A DNA stretch of 64,000 nucleotides from Serratia sp. AKBS12 (lineage in GTDB: Bacteria > Pseudomonadota > Gammaproteobacteria > Enterobacterales > Enterobacteriaceae), in the NCBI RefSeq assembly GCF_024793895.1, contig NZ_JANUSB010000015.1, positions 1,755,157 to 1,819,156 on the forward strand, written 5' to 3'. Both the position numbers and the translations under genes were made by a program. The notes under the pieces were generated by a model. It was given only the letters and a program-made list of their open reading frames with translations, did not search any database and was not told the DNA's origin. The number at the start of each line of letters is the position of its first letter. Position 1 is the stretch's first letter. Positions 1-9,875 of the stretch are shown here, piece by piece.

Positions 1-2
1 CC

Positions 3-275
3 GGTGCTATTGGTGCCGTTAGCGGTGTGGTTGGCGGTATTGCTGATACGGTAACGTCGGTGGTCGATGGTATTCTGGATAAAATCGGCGACGTCACTGG
101 CGGCATTACCGATCCGGTAACGGACGTGGTCGATGGCGTAACTTCCGGTAATCTAAGCACTGATGATTTAATTGCGGTCCTGAATAACAGCGCTGACGTC
201 GCGCAAGACGGTGTGACTCAGGCAGCGGTTGAGATCAGCGGTGTGGCTCATACGGCAGTGGACGCCGTGGCTTAA
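3..275 (+). CDS. C-terminal part of a Gly/Val/Asp-rich hypothetical protein
   Basis: The frame is open from the window edge, so the true start lies upstream; the GTG at 27 is probably internal. The 90 visible residues are low in complexity, with loosely repeated units around VTSVVDG, VTDVVDG and TGGITDPVTD. They contain no Cys and few aromatic residues. The composition resembles surface or biofilm-associated repeat proteins, but I do not recognise a family. It ends in TAA and is followed by a 10-bp inverted repeat that can terminate it. Confidence 0.6.
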   Translation, partial: GAIGAVSGVVGGIADTVTSVVDGILDKIGDVTGGITDPVTDVVDGVTSGNLSTDDLIAVLNNSADVAQDGVTQAAVEISGVAHTAVDAVA

Positions 276-304
276 GCGTAGCAACAGCTAAAATATGCAC
301 GCGT

Positions 305-339
305 AATTTAGCCGCCGGGCTGTCTACGACGGCTAAATT
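305..339. terminator. Bidirectional terminator-like hairpin
   Basis: A perfect 10-bp inverted repeat (AATTTAGCCG at 305-314 and its complement at 330-339) sits between two convergent genes. The A/T ends of the arms supply U-runs in both directions. Confidence 0.6.
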
Positions 340-369
340 ATTTGCGATAAACAAGCAAAAAATAAAGCA

Positions 370-597
370 CTACCTGGCGTGTACGCCGATAGTTTCCAGA
401 GCGGCACGATAATATTTTTGCATCTCGTCAGGCTGCCGCTCAATTTCGTTAATCAGATGCTTAAGAATATTGTCCTTATTAATCGCTCTCTGGTCCATGA
501 GTAAATGAAAAATGCTATCACCAAGAATAGCACTCAGCTTTTCACGATAAAGCTGTGCGTCCTCATGCCGCAACCCGTACAGACTGTAGTCGATCAT
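370..597 (-). CDS. YmgB/AriR-family small regulator (RcsB connector type)
   Basis: A 75-residue protein whose core (LSAILGDSIFHLLMDQRAIN, then KDNILKHLINEIE) matches the layout of the YcgZ/YmgA/AriR family. These are small helical dimers that connect the RcsB response regulator to biofilm, acid-resistance and motility control in Escherichia coli. The length is typical of the family (about 80-90 residues). It is a single gene, convergent with the upstream partial gene. The family is assigned from the pattern of the helical core; which family member it is cannot be said. Confidence 0.65.
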   Translation of the reverse strand: MIDYSLYGLRHEDAQLYREKLSAILGDSIFHLLMDQRAINKDNILKHLINEIERQPDEMQKYYRAALETIGVHAR

Positions 598-996
598 TGT
601 CCCGAAACTTCCCTAATAATGAAAGGCCGCGATGCCAAGGGCTTTTCAACATTTCAATCATTGTGATAATGAACAGAAACTATTCTTATCGTAATTATTA
701 CAATAAGATTTTTCTTATCCCCAGGCAAGTAAGATGCCCGTCACAGCGCATGTTTAGGAATTTTCGCACCACACATTTTTTTTAAGGTTATTTGATGTTT
801 GCTACCAGATATATTTGATATTGTCCTACTTCCTTCCTCGGATGCTTAAGCATTATTAGCAAACTATAAATGCGAAGCAGATCACGTTTTTGCCCCAAGG
901 AGATATTTTAACTTGCGCGTGGACGTCCAGAAAGCTAGTTTGCTAAAGCCGACTTGGTCAGCGATTACTTTTAACACTTTGAAATAAAAGGTTATT
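598..996. other. AT-rich intergenic region with a spaced inverted repeat and a possible leader ORF
   Basis: No convincing full gene is present. TTAGCAAACTA (856-866) and its exact complement TAGTTTGCTAA (936-946) form an 11-bp inverted repeat 69 bases apart. Between them AAGGAG at 897-902 precedes a TTG-initiated 24-codon frame (913-987) that ends just before the next gene; this could be a leader peptide or chance. The region must also hold the promoter of the minus-strand YmgB-like gene. Confidence 0.45.
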
Positions 997-1215
997 ATGT
1001 CCATTACAGTTAAAAGCAAGAAAGAAGCTAAAGTTGCCATCTCGACAGGGAAAGTAAAGAGAATAAAGCTCGATTATCCCGTCAGTGCCGATGATATTAG
1101 CGAACTGACAACCCTTTGCCGTGCTAAAGGGGCAAATATTATCAAGGATAATGGTGCGTTTATCATTTCCATCAGCAGTCCGACCATTCCAAAAGTCGCC
1201 AGTTTTCCTTCCTGA
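997..1215 (+). CDS. Small conserved-looking protein of unknown function
   Basis: A 72-residue Lys/Ile-rich protein starting at ATG 997, with AAAGG about 6 bases upstream. It has no signal peptide, membrane segment or Cys pair. The N-terminal half is basic (KSKKEAKVAI, KVKRIKLDY) and is followed by a SADDISELTTLCRAKGANI segment that could form a helix-turn-strand. I do not recognise a family. Codon use fits its neighbours, and a GC-rich hairpin follows it at 1233-1249. Confidence 0.55.
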   Translation: MSITVKSKKEAKVAISTGKVKRIKLDYPVSADDISELTTLCRAKGANIIKDNGAFIISISSPTIPKVASFPS

Positions 1216-1232
1216 CCATTCGGTCATGCCAA

Positions 1233-1249
1233 CGCCCCATCCTGGGGCG
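1233..1249 (+). terminator. Stem-loop after the 997-1215 gene
   Basis: CGCCCCA, loop TCC, TGGGGCG: a 7-bp GC-rich hairpin 17 bases after the stop codon. The U-run is weak, so termination may be partial. Confidence 0.45.
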
Positions 1250-1380
1250 CTATTGCTGCACCAAATAACGCCTACCCCATAGACGCCCCACCCTGCCCTG
1301 TACTAGCATTAACACAGCACCTCATGCTCAAATCGGTAGCCTTACGCTACAATTTATCTGTAGCACCAAGGAACCCGCTG

Positions 1381-3066
1381 ATGATTTTCGATAAGTTACT
1401 GCCCTCGCAGCTAAACATGAAGAATCCGCAGAAAGTGGTTAACTTGTCTTTTATGTTTATGGTGCTGATTTTTACTCTTCTTTCCTGGCGTGAAGCGATA
1501 ATCATCAATGAGTCATACACCGAAGACCAACGTAATAAACTGCTGAGCATCGCCACTGCCCTGGACAATCGGCTCCAATATAGCCTCAACCAACTCGCTT
1601 TTTACCAAAGCATCATGGAGCAAGCACTGGAAACGCCGTTGGTAACCGATAAAACCCGTGCGGTACAGCAGCGTTTTGACCAGATCCGCCAACGAACGGC
1701 ATGGCAGGTAGAAGTGGATCTGGCACGTGGCATGCCGATCAACGGCGTTTCTGATGCCCTCCACGGTCAATTCCCGCTACTGCACCGCCTGCCTGTCGGC
1801 ACGTTGCATAAAGAGCTGGCGGCAGCGCTGGAGTTCAGTTTTATTTTGCATCTGCGTGATGAGCTCAAAGAGCTGCAAAAACGTACCTACTATATTTCAC
1901 GCTCCGGATTTTATGTTTCCTCTGCGCCACCGCAGAACCGCAAGGAACAGATTGTCAGCTGGCGTAGGATGATGACGCACAACTATTTTACCAATGGCCA
2001 GCCGAGCGGGAATCCGCAGCGCAAGCTAACCTGGACCGAAGTGTATAACGGTATTCTAAACGAAGGGCCGACCATCACCGCCAGCGTGCCGATTGATCTC
2101 CATACAGAATGGTTTGGCGTTATCGCGATGGATTTTTCTACCCGGGACATCCATCAATACCTGAGCAATTCGCGGCCCAGCCAGAACGACGGCACGCTGC
2201 TTGTCCTGGACAAAAAGCTCAACGTTATTGCCAGTACTCAGCCAGCGGCCGCCGCCGCGGCGTTGACCCCGACAGCGCGGCGACAGCTCGCTACGGCATT
2301 GGCTAATGAAGATTTCGGCACCTTGCGTATGGGCACGCGTTTCATTACCTATTCCGCGCTAAAAAACCTGGATGGCACTCTGGTTAACGCCCATTCGCTG
2401 TCCGAAGGCATGCGCGGCGAATACGGCCGTATTATCAGCGTGTTGCTAATCATGTGGCTATTGTTCAGCTGCGCGTTGCTGCTGGCTTATCAGGTTATTC
2501 TGCGTCTGGTACGCCGTATGAGTGACCTTCAGGGCAACCTGGCGATCCGCGCCAGTTACGATACGTTGACCCGACTGTATAATCGCGGCACCTTCTTTGA
2601 AAAAGCGTATGCCATCGTCGAAAAATGTCAGGCAATCAGCCGGCCTTACTCCGTCATTCAGATCGATCTGGATAACTTTAAATTCGTCAACGATCGCTAC
2701 GGCCATCTTACCGGTGACCGCACGCTGGCAACTGCCGCCAAAGTGGTGCTGGGGGCGTTACGCCCGCACGATGTGGTCGGGCGGGTCGGCGGTGAAGAAT
2801 TTTGTGTGATATTGCCGGGCACGACCAAAAGCGGCGCCAGGCAGATTGCCGAACGGATCCGTGCATCGCTCGAACGCGCGATGATATTAACCGACGATAA
2901 CGCACCGATCGGCGTAACCGCCTCGCTGGGGGTGGCCTGCGCCGAAGAAGATGGCAGCACTGCCCTCAACGACCTGCGCATGATCGCCGATCGGCGGTTA
3001 TACACGGCAAAGAAAAACGGTCGTAATCAGGTGAGCAGTGACGATGCACCGTCCACTGGCGCATAA
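1381..3066 (+). CDS. dgcQ: Membrane diguanylate cyclase DgcQ (YedQ)
   Basis: Makes cyclic di-GMP from two GTP. The E. coli homologue (YedQ) acts in cellulose and biofilm control. Layout: short cytoplasmic tail, membrane helix at about residues 20-38, a periplasmic sensor region of about 310 residues, a second helix at about 351-372, and a GGDEF domain. The active-site motif is GGEEF at residues 470-474, and an RxxD product-inhibition site (RPHD) lies at 461-464, so catalysis and feedback control both look intact. The 561-residue length is close to E. coli DgcQ, and matching segments run throughout (SWREA near the N-terminus, HTLSEG/HSLSEG before the second helix). The start at 1381 is chosen because AAGGAAC lies just upstream; an ATG at 1324 is in frame but lacks this. 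It is convergent with narI, 5 bases apart. Confidence 0.92.
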   Translation: MIFDKLLPSQLNMKNPQKVVNLSFMFMVLIFTLLSWREAIIINESYTEDQRNKLLSIATALDNRLQYSLNQLAFYQSIMEQALETPLVTDKTRAVQQRFDQIRQRTAWQVEVDLARGMPINGVSDALHGQFPLLHRLPVGTLHKELAAALEFSFILHLRDELKELQKRTYYISRSGFYVSSAPPQNRKEQIVSWRRMMTHNYFTNGQPSGNPQRKLTWTEVYNGILNEGPTITASVPIDLHTEWFGVIAMDFSTRDIHQYLSNSRPSQNDGTLLVLDKKLNVIASTQPAAAAAALTPTARRQLATALANEDFGTLRMGTRFITYSALKNLDGTLVNAHSLSEGMRGEYGRIISVLLIMWLLFSCALLLAYQVILRLVRRMSDLQGNLAIRASYDTLTRLYNRGTFFEKAYAIVEKCQAISRPYSVIQIDLDNFKFVNDRYGHLTGDRTLATAAKVVLGALRPHDVVGRVGGEEFCVILPGTTKSGARQIAERIRASLERAMILTDDNAPIGVTASLGVACAEEDGSTALNDLRMIADRRLYTAKKNGRNQVSSDDAPSTGA

Positions 3067-3071
3067 TGCCG

Positions 3072-3752
3072 TCAACGTCTTTTTCTCACCAACTGTGGTC
3101 GCCGTGTCAGATATTCCAGTGGGATGCTCCACACGTGTACCAGACGGGTAAAGGGGAACAGCAGGAACAGCGTCATACCCAGCACCAAATGGATCCGATA
3201 GATTGGCGCCACCCCCTGCAGGAACTCAGAGGCACCAAAGCGGAACGTCACCACGTGCTGCGCCCAGTTGACCAGCTTCAGCATTTCGCTACCGTCAGGG
3301 TGTTGTGCGGAAAACGGAATGGTGCCCAGCCCCAGCGAGACCTGCACCAGCAGGAGTACCAGGATCAGGATATCCGCACCGCTGGATATCGCCCGTACCC
3401 GTGGGTTGAACAATCGACGGTACAGCAGCATCAGACCGCCAACCAGCATCAGCACGCCGCAGGCTCCGCCCATCAACATCGCCATTTGCTGTTTCACCGG
3501 CATTGGCAACCAGGATTGATATACCCAGTGCGGCGTCAGCATGCCAAACGCATGGCCAACCAGAACCCCAAGCACGCCGACATGAAACAGATTGGATGCC
3601 ACCCGCATCCAACGCTTGTCCATGATCTGACTGGAGCCGGCACGCCAGCTATACTGGCCGTAGTCATAGCGTAGCAGGCTGCCTAGCAAAAAAACCGTAC
3701 CGGCAATGTACGGGTAGATATCGAAGAAAAACACCGTCAGGAAATGCGCCAT
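3072..3752 (-). CDS. narI: Respiratory nitrate reductase gamma subunit NarI
   Basis: Cytochrome b subunit of the membrane-bound nitrate reductase. It takes electrons from quinol on the periplasmic side through two haems b and passes them to NarH. The 226-residue protein has about five hydrophobic helices and the family's N-terminal [15 protein letters not shown]. Histidines lie in the second and last helices ([29 protein letters not shown]), as expected for the haem ligands. The ATG at 3752 overlaps the narJ stop (TGATG), implying translational coupling; a GTG one codon upstream is the alternative. It is the last gene of narGHJI. Confidence 0.96.
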   Translation of the reverse strand: MAHFLTVFFFDIYPYIAGTVFLLGSLLRYDYGQYSWRAGSSQIMDKRWMRVASNLFHVGVLGVLVGHAFGMLTPHWVYQSWLPMPVKQQMAMLMGGACGVLMLVGGLMLLYRRLFNPRVRAISSGADILILVLLLVQVSLGLGTIPFSAQHPDGSEMLKLVNWAQHVVTFRFGASEFLQGVAPIYRIHLVLGMTLFLLFPFTRLVHVWSIPLEYLTRRPQLVRKRR

Positions 3753-4480
3753 CACTCACTCCTCCTGCCCTGTGGCGCCGCAGCGCCAACGTCAAGATAT
3801 TGCGGCGCCACCGAACCAGTGAAGCGGCGCTGGTGCTGTTTGGCCGCTTCGTCACTGCAGCCGCCCTGCTCAACCATAAATCGCACCTGCTCCTCCTCCC
3901 ATACCGCATCCAGTGCGGCCGGAGTGTCGTCACGCGCTTCCTCGCACACTTTCGGCAACAGATTCTGACTGCGCGCCTGGCTGCCGGAAAGCTGAGTCAA
4001 CAGATCGAACAGCGGAGCATATCCGCTGTTGCGTTGATGCAGCCGCGCCCCCAGCAGTGCCAGGATTGGCGCAATACTTGCCAACCACTCTTGCGCATCC
4101 TTAGGCGATGACATCGACAAAAAATCCAGGAACAGCGGCAAATGGTCGGGCAGCTCATAGCTATCCAACTGCAACCCGGCCTGCCGATAATGCTCAAGCA
4201 GGTTGATCATCGCCTGGCCGCGATCGCGCGACTCTCCGTGCACATGCTCAAACAGCAACAGCGAGGTTGAACGGCCGCGATCAAACAGCCCGGTGTACTC
4301 GGCCTGCGCATCCAGCAGCCGCCCGGCGCAACGCCAGCGGATTACCGCCCCCAACGCCATCTGCTGCGTAGGAGAAAGTTCGCTTGCCTCGCTCAATGCC
4401 GCCAGCAGTTCCGCCTTCCCTTGCCACAGCGCTTCGTCGGGATATTCCAGCAAACGTGAAATTATGCGCAGTGAAATCAT
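3752..4480 (-). CDS. narJ: Nitrate reductase molybdenum-cofactor assembly chaperone NarJ
   Basis: Cytoplasmic chaperone of the TorD/DmsD type. It holds apo-NarGH, supports insertion of the Mo-bisMGD cofactor and an iron-sulfur cluster, and is not part of the final enzyme. The protein has 242 residues (E. coli 236) and is mostly helical. The family start [15 protein letters not shown] and the [20 protein letters not shown] segment are present. Its start overlaps the end of narH by 4 bases and its end overlaps narI, so all four nar genes form one coupled unit. Confidence 0.95.
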   Translation of the reverse strand: MISLRIISRLLEYPDEALWQGKAELLAALSEASELSPTQQMALGAVIRWRCAGRLLDAQAEYTGLFDRGRSTSLLLFEHVHGESRDRGQAMINLLEHYRQAGLQLDSYELPDHLPLFLDFLSMSSPKDAQEWLASIAPILALLGARLHQRNSGYAPLFDLLTQLSGSQARSQNLLPKVCEEARDDTPAALDAVWEEEQVRFMVEQGGCSDEAAKQHQRRFTGSVAPQYLDVGAAAPQGRRSE

Positions 4481-6015
4481 AGTTTCTGCCCCCCAGTTTT
4501 CGCGCCAACATCAATGGCATCAATACGCTTGGAGTTGAACAGATCAAACTTGCTGTCGCTGCCGTGGCAACCGTCGCCAAAGCTGAAACCGCAACCGTTG
4601 CGCTCAGGGAACGCGTCGCGTGCCAGTTCTCGGTGGCTGCTCGGGATGACAAACCGGTCTTCATAATTGGCTATCGCCAGATAGCGATACATTTCCTGCA
4701 CCTGGGCCTCCGTCAGCCCCACCTCATCCAGCGCGCTGGTATCGTGTACGCCTTCCACCGTTTCCATCCGCTTGTAATGGCGCATCGCCAGTATGCGCTT
4801 TAGCGAACGGGCTACCGGCGCAGTATCGCCGGCGGTAAACAGATTGGCCAAATATTGCAGCGGGATGCGCAGCGCTTCGATGTCCGGCAATACCCCCTTG
4901 TGCGGCAATACCCCGGCGTCCGCCGCCGACTGTATCGGCGACAACGGCGGCACGTACCACACCATCGGCAGAGTGCGATACTCCGGGTGCAGCGGCAGCG
5001 CCAGCTTCCAGTCCATCGCCAGTTTATACACCGGCGAACGCTGGGCAGCATCGATCACATTCATCGGCACGCCGTCCCGCAACGCCTGTTCGATAACCGC
5101 CGGATCGTGCGGATTGAGAAACACCGCCAGCTGGCGCTCGTACAGATCCTGGTCGCTTTCCACCGATGCCGCCTGTTCGATGGCATCGGCGTCATACAGC
5201 ACTACGCCGAGATAGCGAATACGCCCAACGCAGGTTTCTGAACAAATGGTTGGCAATCCGGCTTCAAGACGCGGATAACACAGGATGCATTTTTCCGATT
5301 TGCCGCTTTTCCAGTTGAAGTAGATCTTTTTATACGGACAACCGCTGACGCACATGCGCCAGCCGCGGCACTTGTCTTCGTCGATCAGCACGATGCCATC
5401 TTCCTCGCGTTTGTATATCGCGCCGCTCGGGCAGCTTGATACGCACGCCGGATTCAGACAGTGTTCGCACAGGCGTGGCAGATACATCATGAAGGTACTT
5501 TCGAACTGGCCATACATCTCTTTTTGCACGTTTTCAAAGTTCTTGTCCTGCGAACGTTTGGCGAATTCACCGCCCAGATCGTCTTCCCAGTTGGCACTGC
5601 CGGTGATTTTGTCCATCCGCTTGCCGGTCAACAGCGAACGCGGTCGCGCCACCGGTTGCACCTTGCCGTCGGCGGCGGTGTGCAAATGTTGATAGTCGAA
5701 GTCGAAAGGCTCGTAATAATCGTCAATCTGCGGCATGTGCGGGTTGGCAAAGATGTTCGCCAACACCGCAAAACGCCCGCCCTGACGCGGTTTCAGGCGC
5801 CCATTGATCTTGCGGATCCAGCCCCCTCGCCATTTGTCCTGGTCTTCCCAGTTCAGCGGATAGCCCAGCCCGGGCTTGGTTTCAACGTTGTTGAACCAGG
5901 CATATTCCGTGCCTTCACGGCTGGTCCAGACATTTTTGCAGGTGACCGAACAGGTATGACAGCCAATGCATTTATCGAGATTCATCACCATGCCGACTTG
6001 TGAACGTATTTTCAT
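4477..6015 (-). CDS. narH: Respiratory nitrate reductase beta subunit NarH
   Basis: Iron-sulfur electron-transfer subunit between NarI haems and NarG. It is 512 residues, the same length as in E. coli. Four Cys motifs are visible: CIGCHTCSVTC near the N-terminus, CEHCLNPACVSSCP, CRGWRMCVSGCP and the C-terminal-side CILCYP region. The Trp in CRGWRMC, where a Cys would be expected, is the known feature that turns one [4Fe-4S] site into a [3Fe-4S] cluster. The ATG overlaps the narG stop by 4 bases (ATGA). Confidence 0.97.
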   Translation of the reverse strand: MKIRSQVGMVMNLDKCIGCHTCSVTCKNVWTSREGTEYAWFNNVETKPGLGYPLNWEDQDKWRGGWIRKINGRLKPRQGGRFAVLANIFANPHMPQIDDYYEPFDFDYQHLHTAADGKVQPVARPRSLLTGKRMDKITGSANWEDDLGGEFAKRSQDKNFENVQKEMYGQFESTFMMYLPRLCEHCLNPACVSSCPSGAIYKREEDGIVLIDEDKCRGWRMCVSGCPYKKIYFNWKSGKSEKCILCYPRLEAGLPTICSETCVGRIRYLGVVLYDADAIEQAASVESDQDLYERQLAVFLNPHDPAVIEQALRDGVPMNVIDAAQRSPVYKLAMDWKLALPLHPEYRTLPMVWYVPPLSPIQSAADAGVLPHKGVLPDIEALRIPLQYLANLFTAGDTAPVARSLKRILAMRHYKRMETVEGVHDTSALDEVGLTEAQVQEMYRYLAIANYEDRFVIPSSHRELARDAFPERNGCGFSFGDGCHGSDSKFDLFNSKRIDAIDVGAKTGGQKL

Positions 6016-9000
6016 TTTGCCGCCCCCCGGCCGCCGGCCACTGCTGCCGGTTGCTCGCTGTCATGCCCTTCATTGTCCAGCCAGTCGATGCGCCGCATTT
6101 TGCGTACGATGACAAACTCGTCGCGGTTGGAACCCACCGTGCCGTAATAGTTGAATCCATAGGCCAATTGAGCATAGCCGCCGATCATATGGGTGGGTTT
6201 CGGGCTGACTCGGGTCACCGAATTGTGGATCCCCCCACGCTGACCGGTGATTTCCGAACCGGGTACGTTGATGGTGCGCTCTTGCGCGTGATACATCATC
6301 ACCATACCGGCCTGCACCCGCTGGCTGACCACCGCACGCGCCGACAGGGCACCGTTGACGTTGAAGGCTTCAATCCAGTCATTGTCTTCAATGCCCAGCT
6401 CTTTGGCGTCGGTTTCGCTGATCCACACCAGCGGCCCGCCGCGCGCCAACGTCAACATCAGCAGATTGTCGCTATAGGTCGAGTGAATGCCCCATTTCTG
6501 GTGTGGCGTCAGGAAATTCAGCGCCTTTTCCGGGTTGCCGTTGGAGCGTTGGTTAAACAGTGGACGCGTGGTTCGCGTATCGATCGGCGGCCGGTACACC
6601 AGCAGGCTTTCACCAAAGGCGCGCATCCACGGATGATCCTGGTACAGCTGTTGCCGGCCGCTGAGGGTACGCCATGGGATCAGCTCATGTACGTTGGTAT
6701 AACCGGCATTGTACGATACGTGATCGTCCTCAAGCCCTGACCAGGTTGGGCTGGAAATGATTTTGCGCGGTTGCGCCTGCAGATCGCTGAAACGGATTTT
6801 CACATCCTGCTTGGGCAATGCCAGGTGAGTGTGCTCGCGGCCGGTCAATTCTCCCAGCGCGCGCCAGGCTTTCACCGCCACTTCACCGTTGGTTTCTGGC
6901 GCCAGCGACAGCACCACTTCCGCCGCCTGCCGAGCGGTATCAATCACCGGGCGTCCATCGGCATGGCCGCCGCTGTGTCGGCGATTCAGCCGACCGAGCA
7001 GCTCTATCTCGGCCTGCGTTTCCCAGTTGATGCCCTTGCTCCCATTACCCAACGTGTCCAGCAGCGGCCCCAGCGCGGTAAAGCGCGCATGGGTGTTCGG
7101 ATAATCACGCTTTACCACCGCGATCGACGGCGCGGTTTTGCCTGGGATCAGCTCGCATTCGCCCAGCTTCCAGTCGAGCACGTCCAACGGTTGCGCCAGT
7201 TCTCCCGGCGAATCGTGCAGTATCGGTACCAGCACCACATCGGTTTCTTCCCCCAGGTGACCAACGCAGACACGGGAAAAACTCGCCGCCAGTCCTTTGT
7301 AGATTTCCCAGTCGCTGCGTGACTGCCAGCACGGATCCACGGCAGCGGAAAGCGGATGAATAAACGGATGCATATCCGAGGTATTCATGTCGTCTTTCTC
7401 ATACCAGGTGGCGGTCGGCAGGATGATGTCGGAATACAGACAGGTGGTCGACATGCGGAAATCAAGCGTCACCACCAGATCCAGCTTACCTTCACGTGCC
7501 TGTTCGCACCATTCCACCTCCTGCGGCTTTTGTTGCCCTTGCTGACCCAGATCGTGCTGCTGAATGCCGTGTTCGGTTCCGAGCAGGTACTTGAGCATGT
7601 ATTCATGCCCCTTGCCGGAAGAACCCAACAGATTCGAACGCCAGATAAAGAGGTTCTTCGGACTGTTTTGCGGCGCATCGGGCTGTTCGGCAGCAAAACG
7701 CAGGCTGCCGGACTTCAACCCCTCGACCACAAACTCCTGCGGCGTTTTCCCCTGTTGCTCAGCCTGGCGGGCGATGTCCAGCGGATTGACGTTAAGCTGC
7801 GGCGCGGAAGGCAGCCAGCCCATCCGTTCTGCACGCACGTTAAAATCAATCAGGCTGCCGCCAAAGCGAGATTTGTCGGCCAGCGGCGACAACAGATCGT
7901 CGGTATTCAGCGTTTCATAACGCCACTGGCTGGAATGGTTGTAGAAGAAAGACGTGGTGTTCATCTGACGCGGCGGACGCGTCCAGTCCAGAGCGAACGC
8001 CAATGGCAGCCAGCCGGTCTGCGGGCGCAGTTTTTCTTGCCCGACGTAGTGCGCCCAGCCGCCTCCGGTCTGACCGACACAGCCACAAAACACCAGCAGA
8101 TTAATCAACCCACGGTAGTTCATGTCCATGTGATACCAGTGGTTGATCCCCGCGCCAACGATGATCATCGAACGCCCATGGGTTTTGTCGGCGTTGTCGG
8201 CAAACTCGCGGGCGATACGGATAATATTGGCGCGCGGCACGCCGGTAATCTGCTCCGCCCAGGCAGGTGTATAAGCCTTGATGTCGTTGTAATCACTGGC
8301 CGCCAGCGAATTGTCAACCTGCACCGTCCCCCAGTCGCGGGCAATGCCATAATTGGCAATGGTCAGGTCATAAACGCTGGTCACAAATGCCTGCGAACCA
8401 TCAGCCAGGGTAATTTTTTTTGCCGGTACCGGGTGATGCAATACCTCTTGCAATGCCACCGGACGGAACTGTTCGCTTTCGATGCCGCCAAAATACGGGA
8501 AGGCCACCGACACCACCGTATCCTGCTGCCCCAGCAGACTCAGCTGCAATCGGACTTCGCGCTGCGCCTGTCCGGCGGTTTGCGTCAGGTTCCACTTGCC
8601 CTTTTCCCCCCAGCGAAAACCTATCGAGCCCAGAGGAGCCACCAGATCGCCACTCAACCGATCGATGGCCACGGTCTTCCATTCGGGGTTGTTCTCCTCC
8701 CCCAGGCCATCCACCAGATCGGCCGCCCGCAGCTGCCGGCCAGCGGCATAGCTGCCGTCTTCGAGCGGCTCCAGCAACACCAGCATCGGCAAGTCACTGT
8801 AGCGCGAGGCATAATCGGTAAAATACTGGCTCGGTTTGTGCAGATAGAACTCTTTGAGGATCACATGCCCCATCGCCAGCGCAATGGCGCTGTCGGTACC
8901 CTGTTTCGGTGCCAGCCACTGGTCGCACAGCTTGACGATTTCCGCATAATCGGGAGTAATCGCCACCGTTTTCGTGCCTTTATACCGAACTTCGGTGAAG

Positions 9001-9800
9001 AAGTGCGCGTCTGGCGTACGGGTTTGCGGCACGTTGGATCCCCAGGCGATCAAATACGACGAGTTGTACCAATCCGCCGATTCGGGAACGTCGGTCTGCT
9101 CGCCCCAGGTCATCGGCGAGGCCGGCGGTAAATCGCAATACCAGTCATAAAAACTCAGGCAGGTGCCGCCAATCAGCGACAGATAACGCGCGCCGGCAGC
9201 ATAGGACACCATCGACATCGCCGGAATCGGCGAAAAGCCGGTAACCCGGTCCGGGCCGAAGGTTTTGGTGGTATACACATTGGCTGCGGCAATCAGTTCA
9301 TTCAATTCATCCCATCCGGCACGTACCAGCCCGCCGCGGCCGCGCGCCTGCTTGTAACGCCGGCTTTTTTGCTCATCTTCGACGATCGCCGCCCAGGCAT
9401 CCACCGGATCGTCATGCACCTGACGCGCCTCGCGCCACATTTCCAGCAGATGCAGACGTATCAGCGGATGTTTCAGGCGATTGGCGCTGTAGAGATACCA
9501 CGAATAGCTGGCACCGCGTGGGCAACCTCGCGGTTCATGGTTGGGCAAATCGGGGCGGGTTTCCGGGTAGTCGGTTTGTTGCGTTTCCCAGGTCACCAGA
9601 CCGTTTTTCACGTAGATCTTCCAGCTGCACGACCCGGTACAGTTCACGCCATGGGTCGATCGCACAATCTTGTCATGTTGCCATCGCTGACGATAGCTGT
9701 CTTCCCAATCGCGGTTGGTGTCGAGCGTTTGGCCGAAACCATTCGAAAACGAATCATCCAGCTCCTTGAAATACCGGAACCGGTCTAGAAATTTGCTCAT
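6012..9800 (-). CDS. narG: Respiratory nitrate reductase alpha (catalytic) subunit NarG
   Basis: Reduces nitrate to nitrite at a Mo-bisMGD centre on the cytoplasmic side during anaerobic respiration. The protein has 1262 residues and close similarity to E. coli NarG throughout. The N-terminal HGVNCTGSC carries the His and first Cys ligands of the FS0 [4Fe-4S] cluster, with a further Cys in PRGCPRGAS. SFYDWYCDLPP is the segment that in E. coli supplies the Asp ligand to Mo. The start is set at ATG 9800 (MSKFLDRFRYF, as in E. coli) with GGAGA at a good distance; an ATG two codons upstream (9806) would crowd it. It heads narGHJI and is divergent from narK, unlike the E. coli order. Confidence 0.97.
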   Translation of the reverse strand: MSKFLDRFRYFKELDDSFSNGFGQTLDTNRDWEDSYRQRWQHDKIVRSTHGVNCTGSCSWKIYVKNGLVTWETQQTDYPETRPDLPNHEPRGCPRGASYSWYLYSANRLKHPLIRLHLLEMWREARQVHDDPVDAWAAIVEDEQKSRRYKQARGRGGLVRAGWDELNELIAAANVYTTKTFGPDRVTGFSPIPAMSMVSYAAGARYLSLIGGTCLSFYDWYCDLPPASPMTWGEQTDVPESADWYNSSYLIAWGSNVPQTRTPDAHFFTEVRYKGTKTVAITPDYAEIVKLCDQWLAPKQGTDSAIALAMGHVILKEFYLHKPSQYFTDYASRYSDLPMLVLLEPLEDGSYAAGRQLRAADLVDGLGEENNPEWKTVAIDRLSGDLVAPLGSIGFRWGEKGKWNLTQTAGQAQREVRLQLSLLGQQDTVVSVAFPYFGGIESEQFRPVALQEVLHHPVPAKKITLADGSQAFVTSVYDLTIANYGIARDWGTVQVDNSLAASDYNDIKAYTPAWAEQITGVPRANIIRIAREFADNADKTHGRSMIIVGAGINHWYHMDMNYRGLINLLVFCGCVGQTGGGWAHYVGQEKLRPQTGWLPLAFALDWTRPPRQMNTTSFFYNHSSQWRYETLNTDDLLSPLADKSRFGGSLIDFNVRAERMGWLPSAPQLNVNPLDIARQAEQQGKTPQEFVVEGLKSGSLRFAAEQPDAPQNSPKNLFIWRSNLLGSSGKGHEYMLKYLLGTEHGIQQHDLGQQGQQKPQEVEWCEQAREGKLDLVVTLDFRMSTTCLYSDIILPTATWYEKDDMNTSDMHPFIHPLSAAVDPCWQSRSDWEIYKGLAASFSRVCVGHLGEETDVVLVPILHDSPGELAQPLDVLDWKLGECELIPGKTAPSIAVVKRDYPNTHARFTALGPLLDTLGNGSKGINWETQAEIELLGRLNRRHSGGHADGRPVIDTARQAAEVVLSLAPETNGEVAVKAWRALGELTGREHTHLALPKQDVKIRFSDLQAQPRKIISSPTWSGLEDDHVSYNAGYTNVHELIPWRTLSGRQQLYQDHPWMRAFGESLLVYRPPIDTRTTRPLFNQRSNGNPEKALNFLTPHQKWGIHSTYSDNLLMLTLARGGPLVWISETDAKELGIEDNDWIEAFNVNGALSARAVVSQRVQAGMVMMYHAQERTINVPGSEITGQRGGIHNSVTRVSPKPTHMIGGYAQLAYGFNYYGTVGSNRDEFVIVRKMRRIDWLDNEGHDSEQPAAVAGGRGAAK

Positions 9801-9875
9801 CGACATTCTCCATCAAGCCGCCAGCCGAAACTGTCGTCGCAGGTGAATAATATTTTTATTTTATAAACATATAAT

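Noticed and set aside
661-720. Fur-box-like GATAATGA... stretch upstream of the YmgB-like gene
   Set aside because: Only one half matches the Fur consensus; the region is simply AT-rich.
7356-9131. Long 591-codon plus-strand frame opposite narG
   Set aside because: It is antisense to a strongly conserved gene, rich in His/Gln/Arg as expected from reversed GC-biased codons; a shadow.
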